A stretch of 64,000 bases of DNA from an uncultured Gemmataceae bacterium (GCA_937923405.1 CALDUY010000029.1:1-64000), one strand, 5' to 3'; positions 15,989 through 25,726 are shown, numbered from the stretch's first letter. Notes: a model not told the origin generated them from the sequence alone. Numbers and translations are program-made.

Positions 15989-16987
15989 ATGAGCGACCTT
16001 CCTCGTCTGTTGATTACCATGGGCGACGTGGCCGGTGTCGGTCCCGAAATCATCGCCCGAGCCTGGCCCGAATTGCTGGAGTTTTGCTCACCGGTGATCG
16101 TCGGCGATGCCAACTGGCTGGAACTGGCCCTGCAACTGATCGGAGCCTCGGCCCAGGTGACCCCAGTGAAATCGCTGCGTGAACAAGTCCCGACTCCTAC
16201 GCTGATTCCCTGTTGGAATCCGTCCAAACAAGATCTCAGCGGGGCGGCTCCGGGAATCATCCATGCAGGGGCGGGCAAGGCGGCCTACGACTTCCTGGTG
16301 GCGGCCATCGATCGCACTCTGGCCGGCGAAGCCGACGCTATCGTCACCGCCCCATTACACAAAGAAAGCCTACGAGCCGGCGGCGTGCCCTACCCGGGGC
16401 ATACCGAGATTCTCGCCGCCCGCACCAAGACCAAACAGTTCGCCATGGTGCTATACGGCGACGAACTGGCCGTGGCCCACGTCACCTTGCACCTGGCCTT
16501 GCGGGAGGTGTTCCAGCATCTAACCGTGGCCGCGGTGTTGGAGAAAATCCGTCTGCTCGATCAGCTGTTGCCACGTCTGATTGGCCGACCGCCGCGCTTG
16601 GCTGTGGCCGGACTCAATCCCCATGCTGGCGATGGCGGACTGTTCGGCGACGAAGAGGCCACAATCCTGACGCCGGCTGTCGAGCGTGCCATCGAGGAAG
16701 ACATCGAGGTCACTGGTCCGCTGCCGGCAGATACGCTGTTTGTCCGGGCCCACCGCGGCGAGTTCGACGGCATCATTGCTCCGTATCACGATCAGGGCCA
16801 CATCGCCATGAAGCTGCGTAGTGGCTTTCGCTGTGTGAACATCACCGCCGGCTTACCGATTGTTCGCACCAGTGTGGCGCACGGCACAGCCTTCGACATC
16901 GCCTGGCGCGGCCTGGCCGATCCCTCCAGCCTGGTCGAAGCCGCCCGCCTGGCCACATTACTAGCACAATCAAGATCTAAGAAGTAA
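15989..16987 (+). CDS. pdxA: 4-hydroxythreonine-4-phosphate dehydrogenase
   Basis: A 332-residue PdxA, which oxidises 4-phosphohydroxy-L-threonine with NAD(P)+ in the DXP-dependent pyridoxal-phosphate pathway. The N-terminal motif is TMGDVAGVGPE (usually GDPAGIGPE). The divalent-metal histidines expected in the family are present at H168 (VTLHLAL), H212 (LNPHAGDGG) and H267 (PYHDQGH). Length is normal. It follows holA by nine bases, as in an operon. No other pyridoxine genes lie in the window. Confidence 0.93.
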   Translation: MSDLPRLLITMGDVAGVGPEIIARAWPELLEFCSPVIVGDANWLELALQLIGASAQVTPVKSLREQVPTPTLIPCWNPSKQDLSGAAPGIIHAGAGKAAYDFLVAAIDRTLAGEADAIVTAPLHKESLRAGGVPYPGHTEILAARTKTKQFAMVLYGDELAVAHVTLHLALREVFQHLTVAAVLEKIRLLDQLLPRLIGRPPRLAVAGLNPHAGDGGLFGDEEATILTPAVERAIEEDIEVTGPLPADTLFVRAHRGEFDGIIAPYHDQGHIAMKLRSGFRCVNITAGLPIVRTSVAHGTAFDIAWRGLADPSSLVEAARLATLLAQSRSKK

Positions 16988-17089
16988 TTATATATTGGCT
17001 CACTCTCTGGATCATAGTCACGATGGCCCATTGCGAGTGACGATCGCACGTCATAACATACCGCCGTTGCTTCGACCCGAGGTACCTTG

Positions 17090-18874
17090 ATGATGATTGG
17101 CCCGATCCTGTATCAGGAATGGTTGCTCGGCGGTCGGCGGAATCGACTGCACATGTTTCGCTGGATCTACGCGGGCTGGCTGGTTCTGCTGGTGCTGTGG
17201 TATTTCCTCCAATTCCTCTCCGAAGAGGCGATGTTGGCGCAGATGCGGTTGTGGAGCGGAGGCGGTCCTGATCGCCAGGTCAGCGCGGTGGAGGTGGTCG
17301 GCGCACGCTTCGCCAACTTCTTTATCTGGCAACAGGCCCTGTTGACTTTCTTGGCCGTGCCCATCTTCACCTGTGGTGCCATCGTCGACGAGAAACGCAA
17401 CGGGACGTTGCAGTATCTGATGCTCTCGGAGATGAAAACCTGGCATTTGTTGCTGGGCAAGTTGATCGGCAGGCTCGGCCAGACGACGTTGTGGCTGATG
17501 GCAGGCTGGCCGATTTTCGCGCTGCTGGCCGGCTTCGGTGGTGTGGACCCGAGGACGATGCTCCTGTTGCTCGCGGGCTTGCTGGCCCCGATGTTCGGCG
17601 TCGCCGCAATCAGTCTGCTTGCCTCGGTTTGGTGCCGACAGACTCGCGAGGCTGTGCTAGCGGTCTACATGCTGTTGGTCGTCGGCTGGCTAGCGATCCG
17701 TATCTTCGGCGGACCGTTTCGGATTCTCGATCCGTTGTGGGTGCTGGAGCCGACCTGGAACGAGTTTGGCCTTCGCGATCTCTCGCTGGCGTTGCAGCGG
17801 CTCGGTCTGGCCTGGGCGGGATATGGCGTCCTCGGGCTGACTGCTTTTGTCGTCGCGGCCGTGACTCTGGACCGAGCCTATCAACGTGAGTTGGCCGACG
17901 TTCGCCGAGAGCGGCTGCGTTGGTACTCCGTCGATCGAGAACCGATCACGGATACGCCGATCCGCTGGCGCGAACAGCACGTCGAGGGACTGGCCCTGAA
18001 CGCCACCCTACGACGGATTCCGCACTGGCTGTCGATCCTGGCGGTGGCGCTGCTCACGAGTGTGTCGTCGCTGTTGATCCTGCGTAACGCGATGGCTCCG
18101 GGAGCCGCGTGGGAAGATCTGTTATCGGCCATGATGCATCTGAATCTTCGCAAGATGACGATGCTGCTGCCAACTGCGAGCCAGGGGTTCATGCTGCAGG
18201 GCATCGTGGTGATGTTGCTGGCGAGCCTGATCGTCGGTGTGCGCTGTGCCGGGGCCATCACCCAGGAACGCGAACGCCACACCTGGGAGGCCGTGCTGTT
18301 GACACCGATCTCGGCGGGACAGATCGTGCAGGGCAAACTCTGGGGCGTCGTCGGGGCCAGCACTTGGTATCTGCTGGCCTATGCCGCCCCCGCGTTAACG
18401 CTGTCGGCTCTGGCTGGTCCGATGGCCCTGCTGTACACGCTGGCTTGGCTGCCGGCCACGGTGTTGGCGATGTACTTCATCGGAGCCGCCGGACTGTGGT
18501 GTTCGGCGCGGTCGACCTCGTCGTGGCGGGCACTGCTGCAAACGATGGGATTCGGCTACGTCGGCGGGCTGATGATGTTCGCGCTGTCTTCGCCGGCCAT
18601 CTTTGCCGTCCTTATCGTGCTGATTCTGCTGCTCTACTTTGCCGATCTCTACATGGGCACTACTTTCGCCAAGTTGTGTTTGAGCAACATCACTTACACC
18701 TACCGCGTCTTTTTCTTCGCCTCCGCCGCCAGTCTGGTCGTTCTCTTCTGGTTGCTGGCTCGGTTCTTTAACAACGGAACCCAGCGCTGGATCGCCGACC
18801 GTGAGCGCACCCGCTTTCAGTTCCCCGATCCGCTGTACAACGCGCGTGGCCCAGGTCAACTGAAGGTGAAATAA
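17090..18874 (+). CDS. ABC-2 type transporter permease
   Basis: A 594-residue integral membrane protein with about a dozen hydrophobic segments in two clusters: residues about 25-45, 95-270 with gaps, and 305-575. The segment VDEKRNGTLQYLMLSEM at about 98-114 is the characteristic loop of ABC-2 permeases, and a similar block (TQERERHTWEAVLLTPI) recurs in the second half, suggesting two fused permease units. It should export an unknown substrate with a separate ATPase, which is not adjacent. A TTG at 17087 is in frame, but the ATG at 17090 is better placed, six bases after GAGGT at 17079-17083. Confidence 0.8.
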   Translation: MMIGPILYQEWLLGGRRNRLHMFRWIYAGWLVLLVLWYFLQFLSEEAMLAQMRLWSGGGPDRQVSAVEVVGARFANFFIWQQALLTFLAVPIFTCGAIVDEKRNGTLQYLMLSEMKTWHLLLGKLIGRLGQTTLWLMAGWPIFALLAGFGGVDPRTMLLLLAGLLAPMFGVAAISLLASVWCRQTREAVLAVYMLLVVGWLAIRIFGGPFRILDPLWVLEPTWNEFGLRDLSLALQRLGLAWAGYGVLGLTAFVVAAVTLDRAYQRELADVRRERLRWYSVDREPITDTPIRWREQHVEGLALNATLRRIPHWLSILAVALLTSVSSLLILRNAMAPGAAWEDLLSAMMHLNLRKMTMLLPTASQGFMLQGIVVMLLASLIVGVRCAGAITQERERHTWEAVLLTPISAGQIVQGKLWGVVGASTWYLLAYAAPALTLSALAGPMALLYTLAWLPATVLAMYFIGAAGLWCSARSTSSWRALLQTMGFGYVGGLMMFALSSPAIFAVLIVLILLLYFADLYMGTTFAKLCLSNITYTYRVFFFASAASLVVLFWLLARFFNNGTQRWIADRERTRFQFPDPLYNARGPGQLKVK

Positions 18875-19025
18875 CCAGCGCGAAGAATCTACACGCCGAG
18901 CCAGTCCCAGAATGAACTTTTTACAAGGCGCAGACGCCGATCGAGCGCCAACGCCAAGATCCAGTCATTTCGTATGCCCTGATCGCGTCACGACTTGCAC
19001 GATCCGGAGAACTCCCGAACAATTC

Positions 19026-19041
19026 TGGCACGGAAGCTGCA
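19026..19041 (+). promoter_or_regulatory. Sigma-54-type promoter (-24/-12)
   Basis: TGGCACG at 19026-19032 is followed after four bases by CTGCA at 19037-19041, against the consensus TGGCACG-N4-TTGCA with one mismatch. The conserved GG and GC doublets have the required spacing. The site lies 50 bases before the ATG at 19092. I looked at other TGGCAC sites in the window and none had a correctly spaced -12 element. Confidence 0.6.
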
Positions 19042-19091
19042 TTAGTTAATGTCGCAACCAGGGAGAACGCGAGCGGGTGGAGGGCAAAGCG

Positions 19092-19301
19092 ATGAATCAG
19101 CGCGAGATGAATTTATTGTGGATGCGAGACATCCTGGAACACTTGACCACGAACCGACAACTGTTGGAAGGAACGGAAGACCCCAACACGATGCGCGTGT
19201 TGACTGAAGCCATGCTGCGTGACCTGGAACGCTGTCAGCGAGTGTGCGAAGTACTGCACCGCCGCTGCTCGTCGGGGCTTGCGGCCGTATCGACCACCTA
19301 A
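19092..19301 (+). CDS. Small conserved-looking protein of unknown function
   Basis: A 69-residue, mostly helical protein (MNQREMNLLWMRDILEHL at the start, then LTEAMLRDLERCQRVCEVLHRRC) with three cysteines near the C-terminus. I do not recognise the family. GGAGG at 19079-19083 is eight bases before the ATG at 19092 and decides the start over an in-frame GTG at 19077. A good sigma-54-like promoter precedes it, which together with the ribosome site supports a real gene. A Ser/Thr kinase gene follows after 254 bases that hold nothing I can identify. Confidence 0.6.
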   Translation: MNQREMNLLWMRDILEHLTTNRQLLEGTEDPNTMRVLTEAMLRDLERCQRVCEVLHRRCSSGLAAVSTT

Positions 19302-19555
19302 CCCCCTAGCTTCCCCCTGGCCGACCACTCTTCCCCCAGAGTGGGCTGCCCGATCCTGGCCCGTGACGGTGACCGGAACGGACGGCAACGGCCTCCTACC
19401 CCCAACCCCAACACACTACCACCTTCCCCCTGCCGGCGACTTCCCCGTCGCCGGCTATCTGCTTTTTCACTACCTGACCCTGCGTTCCGCGCTGGCATGT
19501 CCACGCTCAGAGACATACCCTGACTAGGCGACACTGTTTTCCAAGAGGATCGACC

Positions 19556-22075
19556 GTGGATCTCTCTGCCGAGGATATTTTCGCCGCCGCTCTCAGTATC
19601 AGCGATCCCGACGAGCGTGAAGCGTATCTCGCTCGGGCTTGTGCCAGCGCGCCGACCATGCTGCGCGAGATTCGCCAGCGGCTCGCCGAACGTGAGCAGG
19701 CTCACTTCACGCAACCTGTGGCCTCGGAGCCGCTCCCGCCCACGGTCGCGGAGGTGTTCCTCACTCATATTGGCCCGTATCACCTCTGCGAGAAACTCGG
19801 CGAAGGCGGCATGGGCATGGTCTTTCGCGCCGAGCAGTCCGAACCGGTTCGCCGACAGGTCGCTTTGAAGATCATCAAGCCCGGCATGGACTCGGCCCCG
19901 ATCATCGCCCGTTTCGCTAGCGAACGTCAGTCATTGGCGTTGATGGAACATCCCAACATCGCCCGGGTTCTCGACGTCGGCACGACGCAGACGGGTCAAC
20001 CGTTCTTCGTCATGGAACTCGTCGACGGCGTTTCGATTACTCACTATGCCGAGCACCACGCGCTCGATCTCCGGCAACGGATCGAGCTATTTATCCAGGT
20101 TTGCCTGGCGATTCAGCACGCCCACAACAAGGGCATTATCCATCGCGACATCAAGCCGAGCAACATTCTCGTCTCGCAGATTGATGGCAAGCCGATTCCC
20201 AAGGTGATCGACTTCGGCCTGGCCAAGGCGCTGCATCAGCCGAACACGGAGCCCGGCTACCAGACTCAGTTCGGCGCAGTCGTCGGCACGCCTGAGTACA
20301 TGGCCCCGGAGCAGGCCTCCCTCACCGGCATTGCCGCCGACACCCGAAGCGATGTCTACTCTCTGGGCGTCGTACTGTATCAATTGCTCACTGGCACTAC
20401 GCCCCTGGCGCGCGAGGAGGCCGGATCGACCGGCATGTCAAAATTACTCCGCCGCGTCGTCACTGACGAACCTGAGAAGCCTAGCACACGTCTTGATTGG
20501 CTCGAACGTCCGCGTCTGGCTCGGCAGGTGCGCGGCGAGCTAGACTGGATTGTGCTGAAGGCACTGGAGAAGGATCCCGAACGCCGCTACCAGACCGCCA
20601 ATGCACTGGCTGAGGATCTACAGCGTTACCTAACCGGCCAGGTCATCGAGGCGGGACCGCCCACTACCTGGTATCGTCTGAGCAAGTTCGCGGCCCGACA
20701 TAAAGTCGTGCTAACCTTCCTGGCCTTGCTGCTCCTCACACTGGCCACGGCGACGGCGGTGAGTATCCATTATGCCATCGATGCCGAGCGTGAGCGGCAA
20801 CTGGCCCACACCGCCTTGGAATTCTTGCAAGAGGATCTACTCGGGCAGCCAGGACCAGATTTGCAGGCCCGACCGTGGGAACCCAAACGCCGTTCTCTGC
20901 TGCTCACCGAAGCGCTGGACCATGCCGCCAAGGCCCTTCACACTCGCTTTCCTGATCAACCCCGAATCGAAATTGCCCTGCGAAACACCATCGGCAACTC
21001 GTATCGAGAGATGGGCGAGATCGACAAGGCCGAGCAGCAACTCACTCTGGCCCTGAAGTTGGCCGAGAATAAGCTCGGGCCGAAACATCCAGAGACATTA
21101 CAGACCTTGTATCACCTCAGTTGGATTTACGGTCGACAGGACCGCTACAAGGAGTTACTTGACCTGCTACAGAACCGCTTGGTGCCGACGGCTAAGGCGG
21201 TACTCGGTTCGCGTCATCGCTTGACTTTGGCCAGTGAACGCGGCCTGGGCTGGACGCTGTTGCTGTTGGGGCGGTTCTCCGAATCCGAAGCGATCCTTCG
21301 GCCCACCTTGCAGGCGTTGCGCGAAGTCTGCGGAGCCAACGATCAAGTGACGCTTGATTGCCTCGATGCTTTGGCGACGTGCTACCTGGAGCAGGGCAAC
21401 TACGACGAAGCTGATCGACTCTTGGCCGAGGCGACGCAAGCCGCCGAACAGCTCGGCGACGATGGCTGGATGTTTCAAATGACAACGAGCATGGGAGTGG
21501 CCCTGTTGCGTGCTTGTCAGGAGCGTTTCGCCGAGGCCGACCTGCTGTCCGCTTCCGTGGTGCAGCAGATGGAGAATGAACTCGGCGCGACGCATCCGGA
21601 GACGCGCGGTATGATGCGGCAGCGAGCTTGGATTCTGCAACGAGCCGGTCGGGATTCCGAAGCTGGGCAATTGCTGCGCCAGCTCATTCAGCAGGCCGGC
21701 ATGGTCGAAGGCGAGTCTCCGGAACGGAAAGCGGCCATCGCGGAACTGTATGGAATCTACTTGCTCAAGACCAAGCAGTATCACGACGCGGAATTAGCCT
21801 TCCGAGACGTGCTGCGGATTTACCAAAACCTCTACCCCGACAGTTGGCGCGTGGCTCGGGCGCGCTCCGACTTGGGGGCCAGCCTGGCGGAACAGAAACA
21901 GTTCGTCGACGCCGAGCCGCTGTTGTTGGACGGCTACCAGCGACTGCAACAACACCAGCAACAGATTCCCGCCTATGACCGTGAATTGCTAGCTCGGGCC
22001 CGCAATCGACTCGTTCGACTCTACCAGCTCTGGGACAAACCCAAGCAAGCCCGACAATGGCAGTCCAACCCTTGA
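19556..22075 (+). CDS. Ser/Thr protein kinase with TM segment and TPR region
   Basis: An 839-residue membrane kinase. The kinase domain (about 76-345) has the Gly-rich loop GEGGMGMVFRAE, the lysine strand VALKIIKPGMD, the catalytic loop HRDIKPSNILV, DFGLAKAL and GTPEYMAPEQ, so it should be active. A single TM segment lies at about 382-408. The rest (about 480-790) is TPR-like helical repeats, probably outside the membrane and sensing or scaffolding. It belongs to the planctomycete family recognised by the ALKIIKPGMD segment. The start is GTG at 19556 with AGAGG seven bases upstream. Targets are unknown; FHA and STAS proteins elsewhere in the window are possible partners only by inference. Confidence 0.9.
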   Translation: MDLSAEDIFAAALSISDPDEREAYLARACASAPTMLREIRQRLAEREQAHFTQPVASEPLPPTVAEVFLTHIGPYHLCEKLGEGGMGMVFRAEQSEPVRRQVALKIIKPGMDSAPIIARFASERQSLALMEHPNIARVLDVGTTQTGQPFFVMELVDGVSITHYAEHHALDLRQRIELFIQVCLAIQHAHNKGIIHRDIKPSNILVSQIDGKPIPKVIDFGLAKALHQPNTEPGYQTQFGAVVGTPEYMAPEQASLTGIAADTRSDVYSLGVVLYQLLTGTTPLAREEAGSTGMSKLLRRVVTDEPEKPSTRLDWLERPRLARQVRGELDWIVLKALEKDPERRYQTANALAEDLQRYLTGQVIEAGPPTTWYRLSKFAARHKVVLTFLALLLLTLATATAVSIHYAIDAERERQLAHTALEFLQEDLLGQPGPDLQARPWEPKRRSLLLTEALDHAAKALHTRFPDQPRIEIALRNTIGNSYREMGEIDKAEQQLTLALKLAENKLGPKHPETLQTLYHLSWIYGRQDRYKELLDLLQNRLVPTAKAVLGSRHRLTLASERGLGWTLLLLGRFSESEAILRPTLQALREVCGANDQVTLDCLDALATCYLEQGNYDEADRLLAEATQAAEQLGDDGWMFQMTTSMGVALLRACQERFAEADLLSASVVQQMENELGATHPETRGMMRQRAWILQRAGRDSEAGQLLRQLIQQAGMVEGESPERKAAIAELYGIYLLKTKQYHDAELAFRDVLRIYQNLYPDSWRVARARSDLGASLAEQKQFVDAEPLLLDGYQRLQQHQQQIPAYDRELLARARNRLVRLYQLWDKPKQARQWQSNP

Positions 22076-22221
22076 ACCAGCCAATGCAAGCCAGGCCAAC
22101 GTCTCCTGCTCTCAATTCTCTCTGTTTCACACCCGCTGAATCCGGCAAGAAGGTTGCAACTTGTTCCGGGGCGCGGTAGCGTGAGAGAGCGGGCTGTTTC
22201 TCAACCAGCGGAGATAGCCGA

Positions 22222-22731
22222 ATGACCACGACTAGTTGCGTGATCCGCTATCATCAGCGCGACCAAACCTTGACTGTCCACATCGCGGGACGGGCCACGC
22301 TGGTGTTTGGTCTGCCAGTTCGGCACCTCAGCGAACGAGCCATCGCCTCGGGCGTGCGACTCATCCAGTTTGATCTTCGCGACTGTTCGCATCTAGACAG
22401 CACCATGCTGGGCACTCTGCTGTCGATCAAGAAGGCGTTGGCTCGGGTAGATGGGGTGCTGATGCTGATCGCTCCTTCGGCGGCTTGCTCGAAGATCCTC
22501 TATCAGATGGGGCTGAGCGAACTGTTGCCGATTCAAGACAAGCCGCTGGACAACAACGCGACCTGGATTCAGCTCGATCCGGACTGTACCGACACGCGCT
22601 CGTTCAAGCGGAATGTGGTGCAGGCTCACGAGGAACTAGCGGAACTACCTGGTCATTCAGGAGAACAGTTCAAGGCCGTGGTGCAGACCATGAAAAAGGC
22701 TGAGGAACCACCGACGGAAGCGGGATCATAA
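22222..22731 (+). CDS. STAS domain protein (anti-sigma factor antagonist-like)
   Basis: A 169-residue protein whose first 115 residues form a STAS domain: a beta start (CVIRYHQRDQTLTVHIAG), the phosphorylation loop LRDCSHLDSTMLG with S60 in the position phosphorylated in SpoIIAA, and the following helix/strand LLSIKKALARVDGVLMLIA. Such proteins switch partners with kinase anti-sigma factors. The last 50 residues are a charged helical tail. No RsbW/SpoIIAB-like kinase is adjacent. A GGAG about eight bases upstream supports the ATG. The gene converges on an Hsp20 gene across a repeat-rich spacer. Confidence 0.85.
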   Translation: MTTTSCVIRYHQRDQTLTVHIAGRATLVFGLPVRHLSERAIASGVRLIQFDLRDCSHLDSTMLGTLLSIKKALARVDGVLMLIAPSAACSKILYQMGLSELLPIQDKPLDNNATWIQLDPDCTDTRSFKRNVVQAHEELAELPGHSGEQFKAVVQTMKKAEEPPTEAGS

Positions 22732-22760
22732 ACCGCCGCGCTGATGGATTCTATCTATCT

Positions 22761-22893
22761 GAGCGGAGGGCGTCAGCCCTCCGTGACACACAAACACACG
22801 GAGGACTAACGTCAGAGAACACGGAGGACTAACGTCCTCCGCTGGGAAGCTTAGAAAACGACTCTTCTGAGCGGAGGGCGTCAGCCCTCCGTG
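22761..22893. repeat. Palindromic repeat cluster (GGAGGGCGTCAGCCCTCC family)
   Basis: A 25-base unit occurs identically at 22761-22785 and 22869-22893, and its core GGAGGGC...GCCCTCC is self-complementary. Between them lie two related arms, 22797-22819 and 22821-22843. The cluster separates the convergent STAS and Hsp20 genes. The exact reverse complement of the 25-base unit occurs at 27359-27383. Confidence 0.92.
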
Positions 22894-22923
22894 CTTCGCG
22901 CCAATTCAGCTCTCCGTGCTGAC

Positions 22924-23301
22924 TCAGGCTCCCTTAACCGCGATACGACGCGGCAGGGCAGCTTGCGATTTGGGCAGATGCACCTTCAGCACGCCATCCT
23001 TAACTTCGGCGGTAATCTGATCGGCAGCCACGTCCTGGCTGATCAGGAAGCCGCGCGAGAACTCGCCGGGCAGGAACTCCTCGACCAGGGCTCGACCCGA
23101 TTTCGGCGTGGCCTCTCGACGTGCCTTGACTGTCAGTTCGCCGCGTTCAAAGTGAACGTCCACATTTTCGGCCTTCACTCCAGGTAGATCGACCAGCAGC
23201 ACCAGTTCATCGGGCAGTTCCAGAATATCTACCGAGGGAGTGTAGGTTACCCGTCGCTGTACTACAGGGTTGCCGTTGGTTTTCGTCACTAACTCGCTCA
23301 T
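22924..23301 (-). CDS. Hsp20/alpha-crystallin small heat shock protein
   Basis: A 125-residue ATP-independent holdase. The alpha-crystallin domain spans about 22-120: PSVDILELPDELVLLVDLPGV, then ERGELTVKARRE, and GVLKVHLPKS near the end. It lacks a long N-terminal arm and ends with a short basic tail. A GGAGG eight bases upstream supports the ATG at 23301. It is the second gene of a tandem Hsp20 pair, 43 bases after the other copy, so probably co-transcribed and heat-induced. I found no CIRCE-like inverted repeat upstream of the pair. Confidence 0.92.
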   Translation of the reverse strand: MSELVTKTNGNPVVQRRVTYTPSVDILELPDELVLLVDLPGVKAENVDVHFERGELTVKARREATPKSGRALVEEFLPGEFSRGFLISQDVAADQITAEVKDGVLKVHLPKSQAALPRRIAVKGA

Positions 23302-23344
23302 AAGAGTAACCTCCTCTTTATTCTCTGTTATGATGGAATCGGGA

Positions 23345-23785
23345 TCACTCGGCCTTGACAGCGATCTTGCGCGGCTTGGCCTCTTCCGCTTTGGGCAGCG
23401 TCAACTGCAACAGGCCATGTTCCAGCTTGGCCTCGACCTTGTCGGCGTCGATGGGCAGAGGCAGTTTCAGGACGCGCTGGAAGCGGCCAAAGCCGCGCTC
23501 CCGACGATGCCAACGGCCCTTCTCCGGCTCCTGGTCCAGCCGCTCGCCTTGCAGCATCAGCTGGTTCTTGTGCGTTACCGAGATCTGAATCTGTTCCTGA
23601 TTCATGCCAGGCAGTTCGGCCTCAACGTAGAAGGCGTCGGCATCCTCCCAGACATTGACGGGTGGGTAGCTGGGAACCAGGCCGCGGGTCAGGTCGACGC
23701 CCCAGCCTTCCAACAAACGATCCATTTCTCCATGTAGTCGATCGAAGTTCGCCCACAGATTCGGCAGAAGTCGTGAGGTGGTCAT
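23345..23785 (-). CDS. Hsp20/alpha-crystallin small heat shock protein
   Basis: A 146-residue Hsp20 with a longer N-terminal arm (MTTSRLLPNLWANFDRLHGE) and an alpha-crystallin domain from about 45 (PPVNVWEDADAFYVEAELPG) to the C-terminal strand GLLQLTLPKAEEAKP. The GRFQRVLKLP segment is typical of class A bacterial small heat shock proteins. The start at 23785 has GGAGGAG seven bases upstream and replaces a longer TTG-initiated frame. It is the first gene of the Hsp20 pair and divergent from the YifB/ComM gene. The 288-base divergent spacer holds no motif I can name. Confidence 0.92.
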   Translation of the reverse strand: MTTSRLLPNLWANFDRLHGEMDRLLEGWGVDLTRGLVPSYPPVNVWEDADAFYVEAELPGMNQEQIQISVTHKNQLMLQGERLDQEPEKGRWHRRERGFGRFQRVLKLPLPIDADKVEAKLEHGLLQLTLPKAEEAKPRKIAVKAE

Positions 23786-24073
23786 GTTCAGTCTCCTCCG
23801 TTCTATCACCTGCAAGAGGGATTTCGTTCTTCATGTCGCCTAACAGTCCAGCAAGCAGCGTGCCAAACAGCGTGGACATCGGTCGGATCGTCGTAAAAGA
23901 TGCTGTGAAAATTGGTTGCGACGAGATCGACTCTCCACCGAACCAGCCGTGATGCTGTCAAACCGGCAGGCGGGCGCGTCGCGCTGCAAGAGCAGCCCAT
24001 TGAACCGAACAACGGAGAAGTGTAGGCTATCTCTCGAAAATCTAACTTTTCTTCTCCTGTCGAGTTCGTCGCC

Positions 24074-25606
24074 ATGCTCGCCAAACTGAACACCTTCGCG
24101 CTGGTGGGCATCGATGCTGTGCCGGTCGTCGCCGAGGTCGATACCTCTGTAGGACTGCCCAAGACGGTGTTGGTCGGTCTGCCCGAGGCCGCCGTCCGCG
24201 AGAGTGTTCACCGCATCGAACGGGCGCTGGTGAACCTCGGCTACCAACGGCACAACGGCCGAACGGTCATCAATCTGGCCCCGGCGGACTTGAAAAAGGA
24301 TGCCGGCGCGTTCGATCTACCCATCGCCGTCGCTCTGCTGGTGGCGACCAAGCAGTTGGCTCCGAATTGCCTGAGCGAATACGCCCTAGCCGGTGAGTTG
24401 GCCCTGGACGGCACTCTCCGCCCCATCCGCGGCGCGCTGTCGATGGCGATGGCCGCTCAGGCACGAGGGATCGGCAAGCTGATCGTGCCCGCTGCCAGCG
24501 CTCGCGAGGCCGCTGTCGTCAAGGCCGTGCAAGTGTTCGCCGTCAAGACACTCGCCGAGGCCGTTGGCATTCTGTCCGGTCAGTTGACGCCGCAGCCCAC
24601 TCTCGCCGAGGTCGAGCAACTGTTCGCTCAGCTGAACCGCTACGATCTTGACTTCGCCGACGTGCGCGGTCAGGAATTCGCCAAACGGGCCTTGGTCGTC
24701 GCCGCCGCCGGCGGCCACAACGTGCTGATGATTGGCTCGCCGGGCACGGGCAAATCGATGCTGGCCCAACGGTTGCCCACGATTCTTCCACCGCTGACTG
24801 AAGCCGAGAGTCTGGAGACCACGCGCATCTATAGTGCCACGGGGCGACTCGGCGACACGCCACTGTTGACCTGCCGACCATTTCGCACGCCGCACCACAC
24901 CATCAGCGAGGCCGGCATGGTCGGCGGGGGCAATCCTCCCACACCTGGGGACATCTCGTTGGCTCATCACGGCGTGTTGTTCCTCGACGAACTGCCCGAG
25001 TTTAATCGCCGCAGTCTCGAAGTGCTGCGCCAGCCGCTCGAACAGGGCACCGTCACCATTTCTCGGGCCTTGCGATCAACGACATTTCCGGCCCGGTTTA
25101 TCCTCGTTGCTGCCATGAACCCCTGTCCGTGCGGCTATCTCGGCGATCCCCGGCACACCTGCAAATGTTCGCCACCGATGATCGAACGCTACATGGGCAA
25201 AGTCTCGGGACCAATGCTCGATCGTATCGATCTGCACCTCGAGGTTCCCGCCGTGCCGTTCGACGAGTTGTCGGCTCCGACGGATGGCACCTCTAGCGCG
25301 ACCATGCGCGAACAGGTTAGCCGAGTTCGCGAGATTCAACGGCAGCGATTCGGCCCGGAGACGGTGACGCTCAACAGCCTCATGGGCACGCGCTTGCTGC
25401 GCAAACATTGCGCGCTGGATGCCGAGGGAAAGGAACTGCTACGACAGGCGATGGACGAACTGGGCCTGTCGGCTCGGGCACACGATCGGATTCTGCGCAT
25501 GGCTCGCACTATCGCCGATCTGGAGAACAGCCACCGCATCCGCTCCGAGCATCTCGTCGAGGCGATTGGCTATCGCAGCCTCGATCGCAAACTGTGGCAG
25601 AGGTGA
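24074..25606 (+). CDS. YifB/ComM family Mg-chelatase-like AAA+ ATPase
   Basis: A 510-residue protein. Residues 1-165 form the ChlI-like N-terminal domain (AKLNTFALVGIDAVPVVAEV). The AAA+ core follows with Walker A GSPGTGKSML and Walker B LFLDELPEF, and a cysteine cluster AMNPCPCGYLGDPRHTCKC lies further on. The C-terminal Mg-chelatase lid domain ends near LVEAIGYRSLDRK. ComM proteins are helicases that promote branch migration in natural transformation, and the family is widespread. Length is normal. The spacer after it (25607-25726) is short and shows nothing notable. Confidence 0.93.
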   Translation: MLAKLNTFALVGIDAVPVVAEVDTSVGLPKTVLVGLPEAAVRESVHRIERALVNLGYQRHNGRTVINLAPADLKKDAGAFDLPIAVALLVATKQLAPNCLSEYALAGELALDGTLRPIRGALSMAMAAQARGIGKLIVPAASAREAAVVKAVQVFAVKTLAEAVGILSGQLTPQPTLAEVEQLFAQLNRYDLDFADVRGQEFAKRALVVAAAGGHNVLMIGSPGTGKSMLAQRLPTILPPLTEAESLETTRIYSATGRLGDTPLLTCRPFRTPHHTISEAGMVGGGNPPTPGDISLAHHGVLFLDELPEFNRRSLEVLRQPLEQGTVTISRALRSTTFPARFILVAAMNPCPCGYLGDPRHTCKCSPPMIERYMGKVSGPMLDRIDLHLEVPAVPFDELSAPTDGTSSATMREQVSRVREIQRQRFGPETVTLNSLMGTRLLRKHCALDAEGKELLRQAMDELGLSARAHDRILRMARTIADLENSHRIRSEHLVEAIGYRSLDRKLWQR

Positions 25607-25726
25607 TTCTTCGCCCGTCTCTACTCGTGGGCGCGCGGCGCAGCTCCGAACCACAGCGCGCCGCGGACCAGGAATCGTCTACGACAAGTCCAGCTTATCG
25701 CCTGCCATCTGGACGGCAAGCGAACG

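Noticed and set aside
22761..22893. Possible CRISPR array
   Set aside because: The units are unevenly spaced self-complementary palindromes without uniform spacers, no Cas gene is present, and the same element recurs singly elsewhere.
23786..24073. A CIRCE-type heat-shock operator upstream of the Hsp20 pair
   Set aside because: I find no TTAGCACTC-N9-GAGTGCTAA-like inverted repeat in the divergent spacer.
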